From: Mucilaginibacter rigui
GTDB lineage: Bacteria; Bacteroidota; Bacteroidia; Sphingobacteriales; Sphingobacteriaceae
Direction of reading: 5' to 3'
NCBI RefSeq assembly: GCF_014773275.1
Contig: NZ_JACWMW010000001.1
Span: forward strand, 620,001-684,000
Length of the DNA: 64,000 nucleotides
The position numbers and the translations under genes are program-made. The notes beneath the pieces were generated by a model. It had not been told where the DNA came from. It did not search any database and worked only from the letters and a program-made list of their open reading frames with translations. This document shows, piece by piece, positions 10,525-20,562 of this stretch (position 1 is its first letter; every line of letters starts with the position of its first letter).

Positions 10525-11465
10525 TGCTTCACTATCTTTATTTTGGCGGTATCGGCCAGGCCATAGTTCCCGGTTACGGCTATGCGGTCGCCGGGGGTAA
10601 ATTGGGGCGAAGTGATCTCCACCCGCCCGCCGGATTCTATACCTGTTTTTACGGATGTTTTTACAGCCGTGGTATCGTTTATCAGCTTCATTACCCAAAA
10701 CTCGTTCTGTGTTTCGTTTGATAGCACAGCTGATTTTGGTAACGATGGCGCGCTGCTTTTTGCCGTTTTGATGATGTGTGCTTTAGCGACCAGGTTTTCG
10801 GGGATGGGATGGTTGCTGTTTATTTTGATAACAATACCCTGCGTTTGCGATAACGAATCAACCGACGGCATAAGCGATGCAATGTGCCCGTTTAGTTTCT
10901 CGCCATCGGGAAGGGTAAGCATCAGGTTTTGGTTGCTGGCAATTACGCCCCTTAACTCATATGGCAGCTGCAGTACAAAGGCAAAACTCTCACGGTCGCT
11001 GATGATGGCCAGTTGGTCGCCATCCTGCACGTAATCGCCAACCTGATGCAGTAGCTGGGTTACAAAGCCACTGCGTGATGCCCGGATGCTGTTAATACCC
11101 GAGAATTTAAATGTGGTATCTAATACATTAATGGTATTGCCAATACTTTGTGCTTCCTTGGTTTTAATGGTGAACATGAGCTGGCCTTTTTCTACATAAT
11201 GCCCTGGCTGTACATTTACTTTTTGGATGTAACCAATGGCATTTGCCTTTACATAATTTTTTTGCAGGAAGGTTGATGTTGCATTCAGCTCAATGGTATC
11301 TGCCATAGCGCTGTTGCCAATAGTGGTAACGGTAATGGGTGTTTGCGGGGTGGTAGCAGCATCTTCTTCGGCGGGTTTGCTACCGCCGCATGAGTATATT
11401 GTGGCGGTAAGCAGGCAGGTAAATAATATATGAAGGGGTAGGTGGTAAGGTCGTTTTATGATCAT
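10521..11465 (-). CDS. RND efflux periplasmic adaptor (HlyD/MFP) lipoprotein
   Basis: The 314-residue protein has a lipoprotein signal ending in the lipobox TIYSC followed by GG, so it should be anchored to a membrane on the periplasmic side. It contains the lipoyl/barrel-sandwich hybrid halves (GYIQKVNVQPGHYVEKGQLM near residues 85-105 and SRSGFVTQLLHQVGDYVQDG near 145-165) and a beta-barrel region. The coiled-coil hairpin between the lipoyl halves is very short, which is seen in compact adaptors of Bacteroidota. Its start overlaps the TolC stop by four bases, and its stop overlaps the permease start, so the three genes are translationally coupled. Confidence 0.92.
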   Translation of the reverse strand: MIIKRPYHLPLHILFTCLLTATIYSCGGSKPAEEDAATTPQTPITVTTIGNSAMADTIELNATSTFLQKNYVKANAIGYIQKVNVQPGHYVEKGQLMFTIKTKEAQSIGNTINVLDTTFKFSGINSIRASRSGFVTQLLHQVGDYVQDGDQLAIISDRESFAFVLQLPYELRGVIASNQNLMLTLPDGEKLNGHIASLMPSVDSLSQTQGIVIKINSNHPIPENLVAKAHIIKTAKSSAPSLPKSAVLSNETQNEFWVMKLINDTTAVKTSVKTGIESGGRVEITSPQFTPGDRIAVTGNYGLADTAKIKIVKQ

Positions 11466-12703
11466 CGGCTCCAGTAATTAAGTTGATTGATGAGTTGCAA
11501 CCTGCTGATGATATTTTGGGTAAGCAGGTTTTTTATAGTAAGGTAATTATTCACAGCCAGTATCAGGTCGGCAATTTTAAGGTCGCCGGTTTGCAGGAGT
11601 TGTGTATCAACCTTTATCAGGCTTTCCGAATATTTGAACTGCTCGTTTATCTCGGCTATCAGTTTATCGTATTCGCTAATTTGCTGGTTAAGCTGGTTAA
11701 TTTGTTGGGTGTACTGGTTGTTAAAAAATGCCTTATAGTTGCGTTGGGTTTCCTGCTCTAAAGAAAGCTTTTTGTATAAAAGTTTGCGTTGCCCCCCATC
11801 GTATAAGGGCATACTTACGCTAAAGCCAATGCTGGTGCCAAAATTTTTGTAGTACTGCGCGGTAAGGTCGGAGTTGTAACCGCCATCAGCAAAAACGCTC
11901 AGTTTTGGGCGATAGCTGTAATCTATCAGTTTGCGGCTATTAATGAGCCTGATGCTATCCAGTTGATATTGTTTAAAGAAGATACTGGCGTTGCGTTCTG
12001 TGGTGTTAATAGTTTTTTGAAGCTCAGGTTTAGTTATCTCAAAGATAGCGGTATCGGCTACGCCGGATAAATAATTTAGCGTAGCATAATCTGTTTTGTA
12101 TTGCAAACGAGTTTGTGATAGCTGTAGTTGGGCCTGTTTAAGCGTAACCAAAAAGGTAAGGTAATCGCTTTGGCGGTAAACGTTGCTGCGGGTAAGGCGC
12201 TTCAACAGGTTTTCTTCTTTACTCAGCAGGTCAACAATCTCCTGGTTAAAGCGTTGCTGCTGCAGGCTGCCATAAGCGGTAATGTATTGCCCTATAATGG
12301 TTCGGCGAAGGTCTTGTTCAGAAAGTTTAATGCTATTGCGTAATGAGTCTCTTTGGAGGCCCAGACCCGCAAATTGCGCATTCAGGTAATCTTTACCTAT
12401 AAATGCTTTACTAACCGTAACTAAGCCATTTAGTGTTTGGCCGTTTGTTATAGCTGATGCATAACCATAGCGCCTTATAACCGGTGCATACATCCCTGCG
12501 CTGCTGGCCGTAACCTGTGGCCTGAAACCGGCTTTGATGCGCACGCTATCCAGTTGAGCCGATAGTATCTGGTTATTCAAATCCTTTAACAGCGGACTGT
12601 TTTTTACAGCCTGCTGCAAATAATCATCCAAAGTTTTGGTTTGCCCTAAACAGGAAGCACATGTTAAAAAAAGTAAAAACAGGTTAATAATAATGTACTT
12701 CAT
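11462..12703 (-). CDS. TolC-family outer membrane efflux protein
   Basis: A 413-residue protein with a signal peptide (MKYIIINLFLLFLTCASCLG, cleaved before QTKTLDDYL). The repeated long helical stretches rich in Gln/Leu (QQQRFNQEIVDLLSKEENLL, QQISEYDKLIAEINEQFKYS) and the paired strands around SVFADGGYN and GFSVSMPLYDGGQRK are the two halves of the TolC barrel-tunnel. It is the outer-membrane duct of the RND operon and the first gene of it; the promoter lies in 12704-12805. The protein is at the short end of the family. Confidence 0.93.
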   Translation of the reverse strand: MKYIIINLFLLFLTCASCLGQTKTLDDYLQQAVKNSPLLKDLNNQILSAQLDSVRIKAGFRPQVTASSAGMYAPVIRRYGYASAITNGQTLNGLVTVSKAFIGKDYLNAQFAGLGLQRDSLRNSIKLSEQDLRRTIIGQYITAYGSLQQQRFNQEIVDLLSKEENLLKRLTRSNVYRQSDYLTFLVTLKQAQLQLSQTRLQYKTDYATLNYLSGVADTAIFEITKPELQKTINTTERNASIFFKQYQLDSIRLINSRKLIDYSYRPKLSVFADGGYNSDLTAQYYKNFGTSIGFSVSMPLYDGGQRKLLYKKLSLEQETQRNYKAFFNNQYTQQINQLNQQISEYDKLIAEINEQFKYSESLIKVDTQLLQTGDLKIADLILAVNNYLTIKNLLTQNIISRLQLINQLNYWSR

Positions 12704-12805
12704 CAGCGCTATGTGCTATCCGCTATTAATTTAGATACTTTTATTTGTAAATCTCCTATTCAATTCTGTGCAAATTTTGTGGGGTAAACTTATATCAGGT
12801 AATTT

Positions 12806-12839
12806 AAAAGACGCTGCGGATGCACGACCGCAGCATCTT
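12806..12839 (-). terminator. Terminator after the truncated response regulator
   Basis: On minus, AAGATGCTGCGG pairs with CCGCAGCGTCTT around an 8-base loop, followed by TTTTAAATT. It insulates the efflux operon from the regulator fragment upstream. Confidence 0.75.
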
Positions 12840-12857
12840 CAATAACTTAATCCTCGG

Positions 12858-13112
12858 CTATTTTAATAAACTTACCATTGCTATCAGTATGCCATCATTA
12901 AACTGGTTAGCTTTTAAATGTTTAATAATATCTAAGCCTTTGCCATGTGGCAGGGTAAGGTCAAGAATAATGCAATCGTAACGGTAAACGCTAACCTTGG
13001 CAATTGCCGAAGTAAAGTCTTTCGCGGTTTCGCACACACTGTCTTCGCCTGTAAAATAAGCTTGTATGCTGTCGCGCAGGCCGGTCTCGTCTTCTATGAT
13101 CAGTATCTTCAC
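12858..13112 (-). pseudogene. Truncated response-regulator receiver domain
   Basis: The 84-residue frame starts like an OmpR-type receiver: MKILIIEDETGLRDSI with the acidic pair, and CIILDLTLPHGKG with the phosphoacceptor Asp near residue 51. It then diverges after FNDGILIA and stops at VSLLK, so the beta4-alpha4-beta5-alpha5 part with the conserved Thr/Ser and Lys is missing, as is any DNA-binding domain. A terminator follows within 20 bases and no continuation was found in another frame before it. It is most likely the remnant of a two-component regulator that lay beside the efflux operon; a functional minimal protein is less likely. Confidence 0.65.
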
Positions 13113-13236
13113 ATTTTAAAGTTAATGTATAAAATTGGAGAAATACTGTGTTAATGTTAGTTGTGTACACTGTTATTAACAACATACCTCAAAACATTCC
13201 TCTTTCTGTTTTGTAATTATTGCTATATCTTGAGGT

Positions 13237-13578
13237 ATGAAAAAACTACTTATACTTTTTGTTTTTATAGCAGCTTTTACTTTTAAAGCGTCTGCGCAAA
13301 ATTTTAATGCACAGGAATTTAATGCCAACCTTGGTAAAACCAAAACCCTGTGCGATGTGGTGTCGTCTGTAAAAATATTCAGTGATACGCTTACGCTGAT
13401 CAATATGGGTGGGAATTATCCAAATCAAAAGTATACCATAGCTGTAAAAGGTAATAAAATAACGTTGGATTGGGCTAACCTGAAGGGCAAAACAATGTGT
13501 GTTACCGGCGTGTTCGAACTGCACAAAAATCGCCCCGAAATTGTTGCCGCCCAGCCTGACCAAATAGAATTTAAGTAA
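13237..13578 (+). CDS. Small secreted OB-fold-like protein
   Basis: A 113-residue protein with a clear signal peptide (MKKLLILFVFIAAFTFKASA, cleaved before QNFNA). The mature part (LCDVVSSVKIFSDTLTLINM, GGNYPNQKYTIAV, GKTMCVTGVFELHKNRPEIV) has the strand pattern and the GK..CVTG.. element of periplasmic OB-fold proteins that are common in Sphingobacteriaceae. Two cysteines could form a disulfide. Exact function is unknown. It is monocistronic, lying between the truncated regulator (divergent) and the NRPS-PKS cluster (same strand, 311 bases downstream). Confidence 0.8.
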   Translation: MKKLLILFVFIAAFTFKASAQNFNAQEFNANLGKTKTLCDVVSSVKIFSDTLTLINMGGNYPNQKYTIAVKGNKITLDWANLKGKTMCVTGVFELHKNRPEIVAAQPDQIEFK

Positions 13579-13889
13579 ATAATTGCTGGTTTACCCCTAC
13601 AACCGGTAGCTATACTAAATAGCTGTTGCCTTAAATATTTATATAAAACAAAACTGTAATTTCATATAAGCCAATATTACTTGCTTTTATGGTACAGGTT
13701 TAATTTATGGTTATGTGAAGGGTGGCTGCAAAGCAAAAAGTAAGCCTTTGTTTAAGTGAAAATTAAATGAAATTTTTTGCCGCATGCTGTAATCCTATAG
13801 CATTAAAATTTATATCTTAAACCCGATTAAAAACCGAATAAGGGTAACTATAGGGATAGCTTTAAAAACTATCCTACTTATTTAGCTTA
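13579..13889 (+). promoter_or_regulatory. Leader region of the NRPS-PKS operon
   Basis: 311 bases without a gene. It must hold the promoter of the cluster, but I could not identify a convincing TTG/TAnnTTTG pair. Just before the start codon, TAGGGATAG at 13851-13859 and CTATCCTA at 13869-13876 form a small hairpin with one bulged G, ending 13 bases from the ATG, where it could affect translation. Confidence 0.45.
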
Positions 13890-16800
13890 ATGGATATTCT
13901 TACCGATAATAAGTATACAAATATTTCAACCGGTGATGTGTTTATACATCATTTGATTGAAGAGCAGGCACAGCAGCATCCGCAGGTTACAGCACTTAGT
14001 TTTGGCGACCGTAAAATTACCTACGCCGAACTAAACGCCAAAGCCGATGAACTGGCTAAAGCCATTGTGTCTGCATCTCCCGCTTCGCTTGTTATCGGGG
14101 TAAGCGCTACCCGTTCCATCGAAACCATTATTAGCCTGTTTGCTGTTCTTAAAGCGGGTAAGGCCTATTTGCCTTTAGACCCAACCTTCCCGGCAGAACG
14201 ACTTCATGATATTGCTGACGATAGCAATATGGATACCATAATTGCACCGCAAAGCGATATAATGGTTTTTAGCGCTATTGTTAAAAATGTAATAGTTTCT
14301 GACCAGCCTGTTACCCCGACTGCTTTTTTTGGCGAATGGGATAAAACCAGGGTTGCCTATATTATATACACATCGGGTTCAACAGGTAAGCCAAAAGGGG
14401 TTTGCGTTGGGCATGCGGGTGTGGTTAGCATGGTGAATTGGCAACGTCACCTTTCGCCTTATTTGGGTGTGGGGCACCGTACGCTGCAGTTTTCGCCACT
14501 GATATTTGATGCATCGGTTATGGAAGTGTTTAGTACACTTTGCATAGGTGGTACACTGGTATTGATAGATGACGAGACGGTGATCGACCCGCTTAAGCTC
14601 TTAAAATACATTGATGAACAAAAGGTGAACCGTATTATAGTGCCTTTTGTTGCATTGCAATACTTTACCGAAACTGCCGATGCCGAGCAGTATTTCCCGC
14701 AATCGTTACAGGAGGTGATAAGCGCAGGCGAGCAGTTGAAGATAACCCCGCAGATCCTGCGTTTCTTCCGGGCACTGCCGGGTTGTGTATTCTTTAACAT
14801 GTACGGCCCAACCGAAGCCAGCGTATGCAGCACCGCCCTTAAAATGGAAGGCCCTGCCGAAAGCTGGCCGCTTTTACCAAATATTGGTAAACCGATAGAA
14901 AACGTTAACATCCACGTGGTAGATGAGCAGCTAAGGCCGGTAGCCAAAGGCGAACAAGGCGAACTCTGCATTAGCGGCGTTAGCCTTGCCTATGGGTACC
15001 TGAACCGGCCTGAACTAACCGCCGAAAAATTTGTAAACTGGACAGATGCCAATGGCAACCTCACCCGTATTTACCGCAGCGGCGACCTGGGCCGCTACCT
15101 GCCCGATGGTAATATAGAATACCTTGGCCGCCTGGATACACAGGTGAAGATCTGCGGGAACAGGGTAGAGGTTGGTGAGATAGAAGTGCTGCTGAATCAG
15201 TTGGGCGGTATTAGCCAGTCGGTTGTGATAGCCCGCGAGGATGTACCCGGCCAAAAACGACTGGTGGCTTATCTTATCGCATCAGGCGGAAAAAAAGATA
15301 TTGCATTCCTTCGCGATAGCATAGAACAAAAACTACCCGATTACATGATGCCATCGGCATTTGTTTGGGTTAATGACTTTGCCAAAACAACCAGCGGGAA
15401 GGTAGACCGAAACGCTTTACCAGCTCCTGATACCCAACGCCCCGAATTATCGGTACTATATCAGGCTCCAAATACTACAGCAGAGAAGCGGACAGCCACC
15501 ATATGGGCCGAACTATTACAGTTGGATAAGGTTGGCATTTTCGATAACTTTTTTGAACTGGGCGGGAACTCCATCCTGGCGCTAAAAACTGTTGCCGCTT
15601 TAAAAAAGCAGTATAACTATACCTTACCCATAACCAAGCTGTACCAGTACCCAACAGTTAATGGTATAGCCGCCTTTTTAGAAGGTAGTAAAAACATAAC
15701 AAAAATTGCAGCAGGCAGATCAAGGGCCGATAAAACCAACAACGATGTAGCCGTAATAGGCATGGCTGCCCGTTTTCCGGGTGCTGATACTATTGCCGAA
15801 CTGTGGAAGGTTTTGGTTGAAGGACGAGAAACCACTTCGTTTTTCAGCGATGAGGAGCTTGACGCAAGTGTGCCGTTTGAGGTACGCAATGCGCCCAATT
15901 ATGTAAAGGCGCGTGGTGTAGTGGAAAATGCCGATGGCTTTGATGCCGCGTTTTTCGGTATCAGCCCCAAAGTGGCCGAACTGATGGACCCCCAGCAACG
16001 GGTGTTTTTAGAACTGGCCTGGGAGGCTTTGGAAACCACGGGCCACCTGCCCGGGAAGTACGATGGCGCCGTTGGCGTTTTTGCAGGCGTTGGTAATAAT
16101 ACCTATTACACCAACAACGTCATATCAAACACCGAAAAGATTGAGAACGTTGGCCGCTTTTTGGTGGCCACCGTTAACGAGAAAGATTATATAGCAACCC
16201 GTACCGCTTACGAGTTAAACCTCACAGGCCCGGCTGTAAGTGTGCATTCGGCCTGTTCAACTTCGCTATTAGCAATTGCGCAGGCTGCCGATAGCATCCG
16301 TAACGGGCAGTGCGATGTGGCGCTGGCAGGTGGTGCATCGGTTAACTCGCCAATAAAAAGCGGTCATTTGTACCAACAGGGTACTATGTTAAGTGCCGAC
16401 GGGCATTGCCGCTCTTTTGATGCCGAAGCGGATGGTACTGTGTTTAGCGATGGCGCGGGCATTGTAGTGCTGAAAAGCCTGCAGGATGCCGAGCGCGATG
16501 GTGATACCATTTATGCCGTATTAAAAGGCGTAGGCTTAAATAACGATGGCGGCGGCAAAGGCAGTTTTACTGCGCCGAGTGCAACCGGGCAGGCAGGCGC
16601 TATTGCCATGGCTATTGCCGATGCGGGTGTAGACCCGGCAACCATCAGCTATATAGAAGCCCACGGCACCGCCACATCCTTAGGCGACCCGATAGAGATT
16701 GAAGGCCTAAACCTGGCCTTTGGCGCTCAGGATAAGAAACAGTATTGCGCCATTGGGTCTATAAAAAGTAATATGGGCCACATGGTGGCCGCAGCGGGGG

Positions 16801-19800
16801 TAGCGGGTTTTATTAAAACTACGCTGGCACTGTACCATAAACAAATCCCTGCATCATTATACTATACCAAACCAAACCACAATATTGATTTTGCCGACAG
16901 TCCGTTTTTTGTGAACACCAAGCTTGCCGACTGGCAAAGTGATAGTAAACGCAGGGCGGGGGTAAGCTCATTTGGGGTGGGTGGTACCAACGTACACACC
17001 GTACTGGAAGAGTATGTTAAAACAGAACAGCCCGCTGCCGAAAGTAAACCGGTAAGCCTGATCAGTTGGTCGGCGAAAACGGGAACCAGCGCATCCAAAT
17101 GGGCGGACAGGTTATACTATTATTTGCAGGATAACGAGGGTGTTGATGTGGCCGATATTGCCTACAACCTGCACACTACCCGTATTGATTTTAAGGAACG
17201 CAACTTTATACCGGCTGTTGACAGAAAAGACCTGATGGAGAAGCTCGCCAGGTTTAAGCGCGATCTCTCCAACTCAAAAACCTTAAAAGAAAAAGCTACC
17301 GAGGTTGTATTCATGTTCCCCGGGCAGGGCGCGCAGTACCTCAATATGGGCCGCGAACTGTACGAACAGGAGCCTGTTTTTGCCGATGCTGTTAACGAGT
17401 GCATTACACTGCTAAGGGATACCGCACATGAGGATATCCTGAGCGTTATTTATACCCCTGCATCCGCAGAGGCGACCGAAAAACTAAAAAATACATTTTA
17501 TACCCAACCGGCTATCTTCATTACCTCGTACGCCATGGCCAAGCTATGGATGAACTGGGGGATAGAGCCAGCGGTATTTACCGGGCATAGCATAGGTGAA
17601 TTTGTAGCTGCGCATTTTGCTGGCGTGTTTAATTTGCCTGATGCTTTAAAACTCATCACCGAACGCGCCAAACTGGTAAGCAAAGTTGCTGAAGGCGATA
17701 TGCTCTCGGTACGCATCAACGCTGCCGAACTGGAGAAGATATTGCCTGCAAATCTTTCTATAGCCGTTATCAACAGCAATAAGTTATCGGTAGTGGCGGG
17801 CGGGAAAGATGCCGTTGCGGCATTCGCCAGGGTGCTGGAAGAAAAAGGCATCCCCGGCAGGTTACTGCAAACCAGTCATGCCTTCCATTCGGCCATGATG
17901 GACGATATTGTGACACCATTTGAAGAAGTAGTTAAAACCGTTACGCTGAACGCCCCGGTAAAACCCGTGGTATCAACCGCTACCGGCAACTGGCTTAGCG
18001 CTGCCGAAGCAACCGACCCAACTTACTGGGCATCGCACCTGCGTAAAACAGTACGCTTTGCGGCGGCTGTTGATACCCTTGCCGGAGACAAAGGCCGCCT
18101 GTTTTTAGAGGTCGGCCCTGGCCGCACGTTGGCTACACTAACCGCGCAGCAAACTATTGAAAGCCCGGTAGCTACCGTTGCCGGGATGGAAAACAATGGC
18201 GATGTTTCGGAATATCTATCGGTTATAAAGGCCCTTGGGCAACTGTGGCTAAACGGCATTGAACCCAATTGGAACGCTTTTTATACAGATAAACGTAAGC
18301 GCTTAAGGTTACCGACATATGCGTTCGATCATAAAAAATATTGGGTTGATCCTGTAGTAATTAATCAAACAGGAACGGTAAATTACCAACCGGAGGAAAT
18401 TGTGCCGGATACACCACCTGCAACAACAGAAGAAAATAGTATAATGAGAAAAGATTTGCTGGCCGATAAACTGTACGAGATCTTTGAAGATGCATCGGGC
18501 ATAGAGATTGAAAAAGATGCCGCGGATATAAGCTTCCCCGAGATCGGTTTTGATTCGTTATTGTTAACGCAGATAGCTACCAATCTTAAAAAAACTTTTA
18601 ATGTACCGGTTACCTTCAGGAAACTTTTTGAGGAATACAACTCCATTAACCTGCTGGCCGATTTTCTGGATAAAAGCCTGCCTGCGGGCCAGTTTGAACC
18701 GGCGCCTGTTCAGCAACAACCTGTATATAACCAGGCAAGTGCGCAACGCCCGGTACAAATGCCAAATATACCGTTCAATACAAATGGTAGCACCGATGTT
18801 GCCCTGAGCATGATCAACCAGCAATTGCAGTTGCTGGCCAGCCAGATAGCGCATTTACAGGGAGGCGCCAGCACAGGGGTAAAAGTTACGCAGGTTACCC
18901 TTCAGCCACCACCGGTTAATGAAATAAAACGTGAGCCGGTAGCACCGCCTGCTTTAGGCCAGGAGCCGGATATAACGCCGGAGGAAATGGTGGAGATAAA
19001 AAAACCATTTGGCGCTACTGCACGCATCGAGCGTAAAGTGCAGGAGCTTGATGATAAGCAAATGGCTTTTTTGGCTAAGCTCACCAAAGATTATAACGAA
19101 AAAACAAAAAAGAGTAAAGAACAAACCCAGCAGCATCGCCGGTATATGGCCGATCCGCGTGTGGTGAGCGGCTTTAGGCCCTTAACCAAAGAGGTGGTTT
19201 ACCCTATAGTCATCAATCGCTCAAAAGGCAGCCGCTTATGGGATGTGGATGGTAACGAGTATATTGATGCCCTTAACGGTTTCGGCTCAAACATGCTGGG
19301 TTATCAGCCTGATATTTTGAAGCAGGCTGTTTTGGCGCAAATGGAACTGGGCTATGAGATAGGCCCGCAGCATGAGCTTGCAGGCGAGGTTTGCAAGCTC
19401 ATGTGCGAATTTACCAATCATGACCGCGCTGCATTATGCAACACCGGTTCAGAGGCTGTATTAGGCGCCATGCGTGTAGCCCGTACGGTAACCGGTCGCC
19501 CGTTGATCGTAGCCTTTAGCGGTTCGTACCATGGCATTATGGATGAGGTGATTGTGCGTGGCACTAAAAAATTGAAAACTGTTCCTGCTGCATCGGGTAT
19601 TTTATCAGGTAATGTGCAGAACATGCTGATACTGGACTACGGCACGGATGAAGCCCTGCGCATTATTAAAGAACGCGCGGACGAGATAGCAGCTGTACTG
19701 GTAGAGCCAGTGCAAAGCCGCAGGCCCGAGTTTCAGCCTATTGAATTCCTGAAAAAACTACGTGTGGTTACCGAGGAAGCCAGGATTTGCCTTGTTTTTG

Positions 19801-20561
19801 ATGAGGTGATCAGCGGTTTTCGTTTTCATCCCGGCGGCACACAGGCTCTGTTTGGCGTAAAAGCCGATCTGGGTACATATGGTAAAGTTATTGGCGGTGG
19901 TATGCCTGTTGGCGCCATCTGCGGCAAGGCCGAATACATGGATGCGCTGGATGGCGGTTTCTGGGAATATGGCGATGATTCGGTACCCGAAGTAGGGGTA
20001 ACTTACTTTGCCGGTACCTTTGTGCGCCACCCGCTTGCGCTGGCCGCTTGTATGGCATCGTTACAATACATGAAAGACCGCGGCCCCGCCCTGCAGGAAA
20101 AACTGACCGGCCTGGCTACGCGTTTAAAAAGCGGTATGGATGCTATCTGTAAAAAGGAGGATCTGCCGCTAACCGTAGTTGGCTATGCCTCGTTATGGCG
20201 GTTGAAGTTTTTAGAGGAAATTCCTTACAGTGAGTTGCTGTTTACGCTGATGCGTTTAAGGGGCATTCACGTATTGGATGGTTTCCCTTGCTTTATGACG
20301 GATGCGCATACCGAAGAGGATGTGGATACCATGATAACAGCTTTTAATGCCAGCATTGCCGACATGATAGAGGCCGGATTTTTTAAAATGCAAAATGCTG
20401 CGCCTGTTGTATCTTTAGCAAAGCCGGCTATTACCAATGCTAACGAGCCACCTGTTGAAGGCGCAAAACTTGGCCGCGATAAAGACGGTAACCCCGCCTG
20501 GTTTGTACCTGATGAGAACAATCCGGGTAAATATTTACAGATAAAACTAAACGGCCGCTAA
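13890..20561 (+). CDS. Hybrid NRPS-PKS: A-PCP-KS-AT-ACP-aminotransferase
   Basis: A 2223-residue multienzyme. In order: adenylation domain (about 15-510; YTSGSTGKPKG near 158-168, YGPTE, SGKVDR near 500), peptidyl carrier (Ser561 in GGNSI), ketosynthase (about 618-1045; Cys789 in ACSTS, His925 in EAHGT, His964 in NMGHM), acyltransferase (about 1135-1430; Ser1234 in GHSIGE, and HAFHS at 1330-1334, the malonyl-CoA signature), acyl carrier (Ser1556 in GFDSL), a flexible linker, and a class III PLP aminotransferase (about 1745-2170; Lys1999 in TYGKVIGGG). There is no KR, DH or ER. The order resembles mycosubtilin/microcystin-type beta-transamination modules. The tail (GNPAWFVPDENNPGKYLQI) is the usual linker before a C domain, which begins in the next gene. 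The A-domain pocket reads D-A-M-I-I-A-M-V-C-K, probably a hydrophobic amino acid. Confidence 0.96.
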   Translation: MDILTDNKYTNISTGDVFIHHLIEEQAQQHPQVTALSFGDRKITYAELNAKADELAKAIVSASPASLVIGVSATRSIETIISLFAVLKAGKAYLPLDPTFPAERLHDIADDSNMDTIIAPQSDIMVFSAIVKNVIVSDQPVTPTAFFGEWDKTRVAYIIYTSGSTGKPKGVCVGHAGVVSMVNWQRHLSPYLGVGHRTLQFSPLIFDASVMEVFSTLCIGGTLVLIDDETVIDPLKLLKYIDEQKVNRIIVPFVALQYFTETADAEQYFPQSLQEVISAGEQLKITPQILRFFRALPGCVFFNMYGPTEASVCSTALKMEGPAESWPLLPNIGKPIENVNIHVVDEQLRPVAKGEQGELCISGVSLAYGYLNRPELTAEKFVNWTDANGNLTRIYRSGDLGRYLPDGNIEYLGRLDTQVKICGNRVEVGEIEVLLNQLGGISQSVVIAREDVPGQKRLVAYLIASGGKKDIAFLRDSIEQKLPDYMMPSAFVWVNDFAKTTSGKVDRNALPAPDTQRPELSVLYQAPNTTAEKRTATIWAELLQLDKVGIFDNFFELGGNSILALKTVAALKKQYNYTLPITKLYQYPTVNGIAAFLEGSKNITKIAAGRSRADKTNNDVAVIGMAARFPGADTIAELWKVLVEGRETTSFFSDEELDASVPFEVRNAPNYVKARGVVENADGFDAAFFGISPKVAELMDPQQRVFLELAWEALETTGHLPGKYDGAVGVFAGVGNNTYYTNNVISNTEKIENVGRFLVATVNEKDYIATRTAYELNLTGPAVSVHSACSTSLLAIAQAADSIRNGQCDVALAGGASVNSPIKSGHLYQQGTMLSADGHCRSFDAEADGTVFSDGAGIVVLKSLQDAERDGDTIYAVLKGVGLNNDGGGKGSFTAPSATGQAGAIAMAIADAGVDPATISYIEAHGTATSLGDPIEIEGLNLAFGAQDKKQYCAIGSIKSNMGHMVAAAGVAGFIKTTLALYHKQIPASLYYTKPNHNIDFADSPFFVNTKLADWQSDSKRRAGVSSFGVGGTNVHTVLEEYVKTEQPAAESKPVSLISWSAKTGTSASKWADRLYYYLQDNEGVDVADIAYNLHTTRIDFKERNFIPAVDRKDLMEKLARFKRDLSNSKTLKEKATEVVFMFPGQGAQYLNMGRELYEQEPVFADAVNECITLLRDTAHEDILSVIYTPASAEATEKLKNTFYTQPAIFITSYAMAKLWMNWGIEPAVFTGHSIGEFVAAHFAGVFNLPDALKLITERAKLVSKVAEGDMLSVRINAAELEKILPANLSIAVINSNKLSVVAGGKDAVAAFARVLEEKGIPGRLLQTSHAFHSAMMDDIVTPFEEVVKTVTLNAPVKPVVSTATGNWLSAAEATDPTYWASHLRKTVRFAAAVDTLAGDKGRLFLEVGPGRTLATLTAQQTIESPVATVAGMENNGDVSEYLSVIKALGQLWLNGIEPNWNAFYTDKRKRLRLPTYAFDHKKYWVDPVVINQTGTVNYQPEEIVPDTPPATTEENSIMRKDLLADKLYEIFEDASGIEIEKDAADISFPEIGFDSLLLTQIATNLKKTFNVPVTFRKLFEEYNSINLLADFLDKSLPAGQFEPAPVQQQPVYNQASAQRPVQMPNIPFNTNGSTDVALSMINQQLQLLASQIAHLQGGASTGVKVTQVTLQPPPVNEIKREPVAPPALGQEPDITPEEMVEIKKPFGATARIERKVQELDDKQMAFLAKLTKDYNEKTKKSKEQTQQHRRYMADPRVVSGFRPLTKEVVYPIVINRSKGSRLWDVDGNEYIDALNGFGSNMLGYQPDILKQAVLAQMELGYEIGPQHELAGEVCKLMCEFTNHDRAALCNTGSEAVLGAMRVARTVTGRPLIVAFSGSYHGIMDEVIVRGTKKLKTVPAASGILSGNVQNMLILDYGTDEALRIIKERADEIAAVLVEPVQSRRPEFQPIEFLKKLRVVTEEARICLVFDEVISGFRFHPGGTQALFGVKADLGTYGKVIGGGMPVGAICGKAEYMDALDGGFWEYGDDSVPEVGVTYFAGTFVRHPLALAACMASLQYMKDRGPALQEKLTGLATRLKSGMDAICKKEDLPLTVVGYASLWRLKFLEEIPYSELLFTLMRLRGIHVLDGFPCFMTDAHTEEDVDTMITAFNASIADMIEAGFFKMQNAAPVVSLAKPAITNANEPPVEGAKLGRDKDGNPAWFVPDENNPGKYLQIKLNGR

Positions 20562-20562
20562 T

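Noticed and set aside
7465-10698. Longer reading of the RND permease from an upstream start at 10698 (58 extra residues)
   Set aside because: The added part is Arg/His-rich, overlaps the adaptor gene in another frame and precedes the classical permease N-terminus; the ATG at 10524 is preferred.
7465-12703. Heavy-metal (Cus/Czc) efflux system
   Set aside because: The TM4 motif has the paired Asp of drug-type permeases and no metal-binding motifs or metal regulators accompany it.
12858-13112. Intact single-domain (CheY-like) response regulator
   Set aside because: It lacks the region with the conserved Thr and Lys and is far shorter than a receiver domain.
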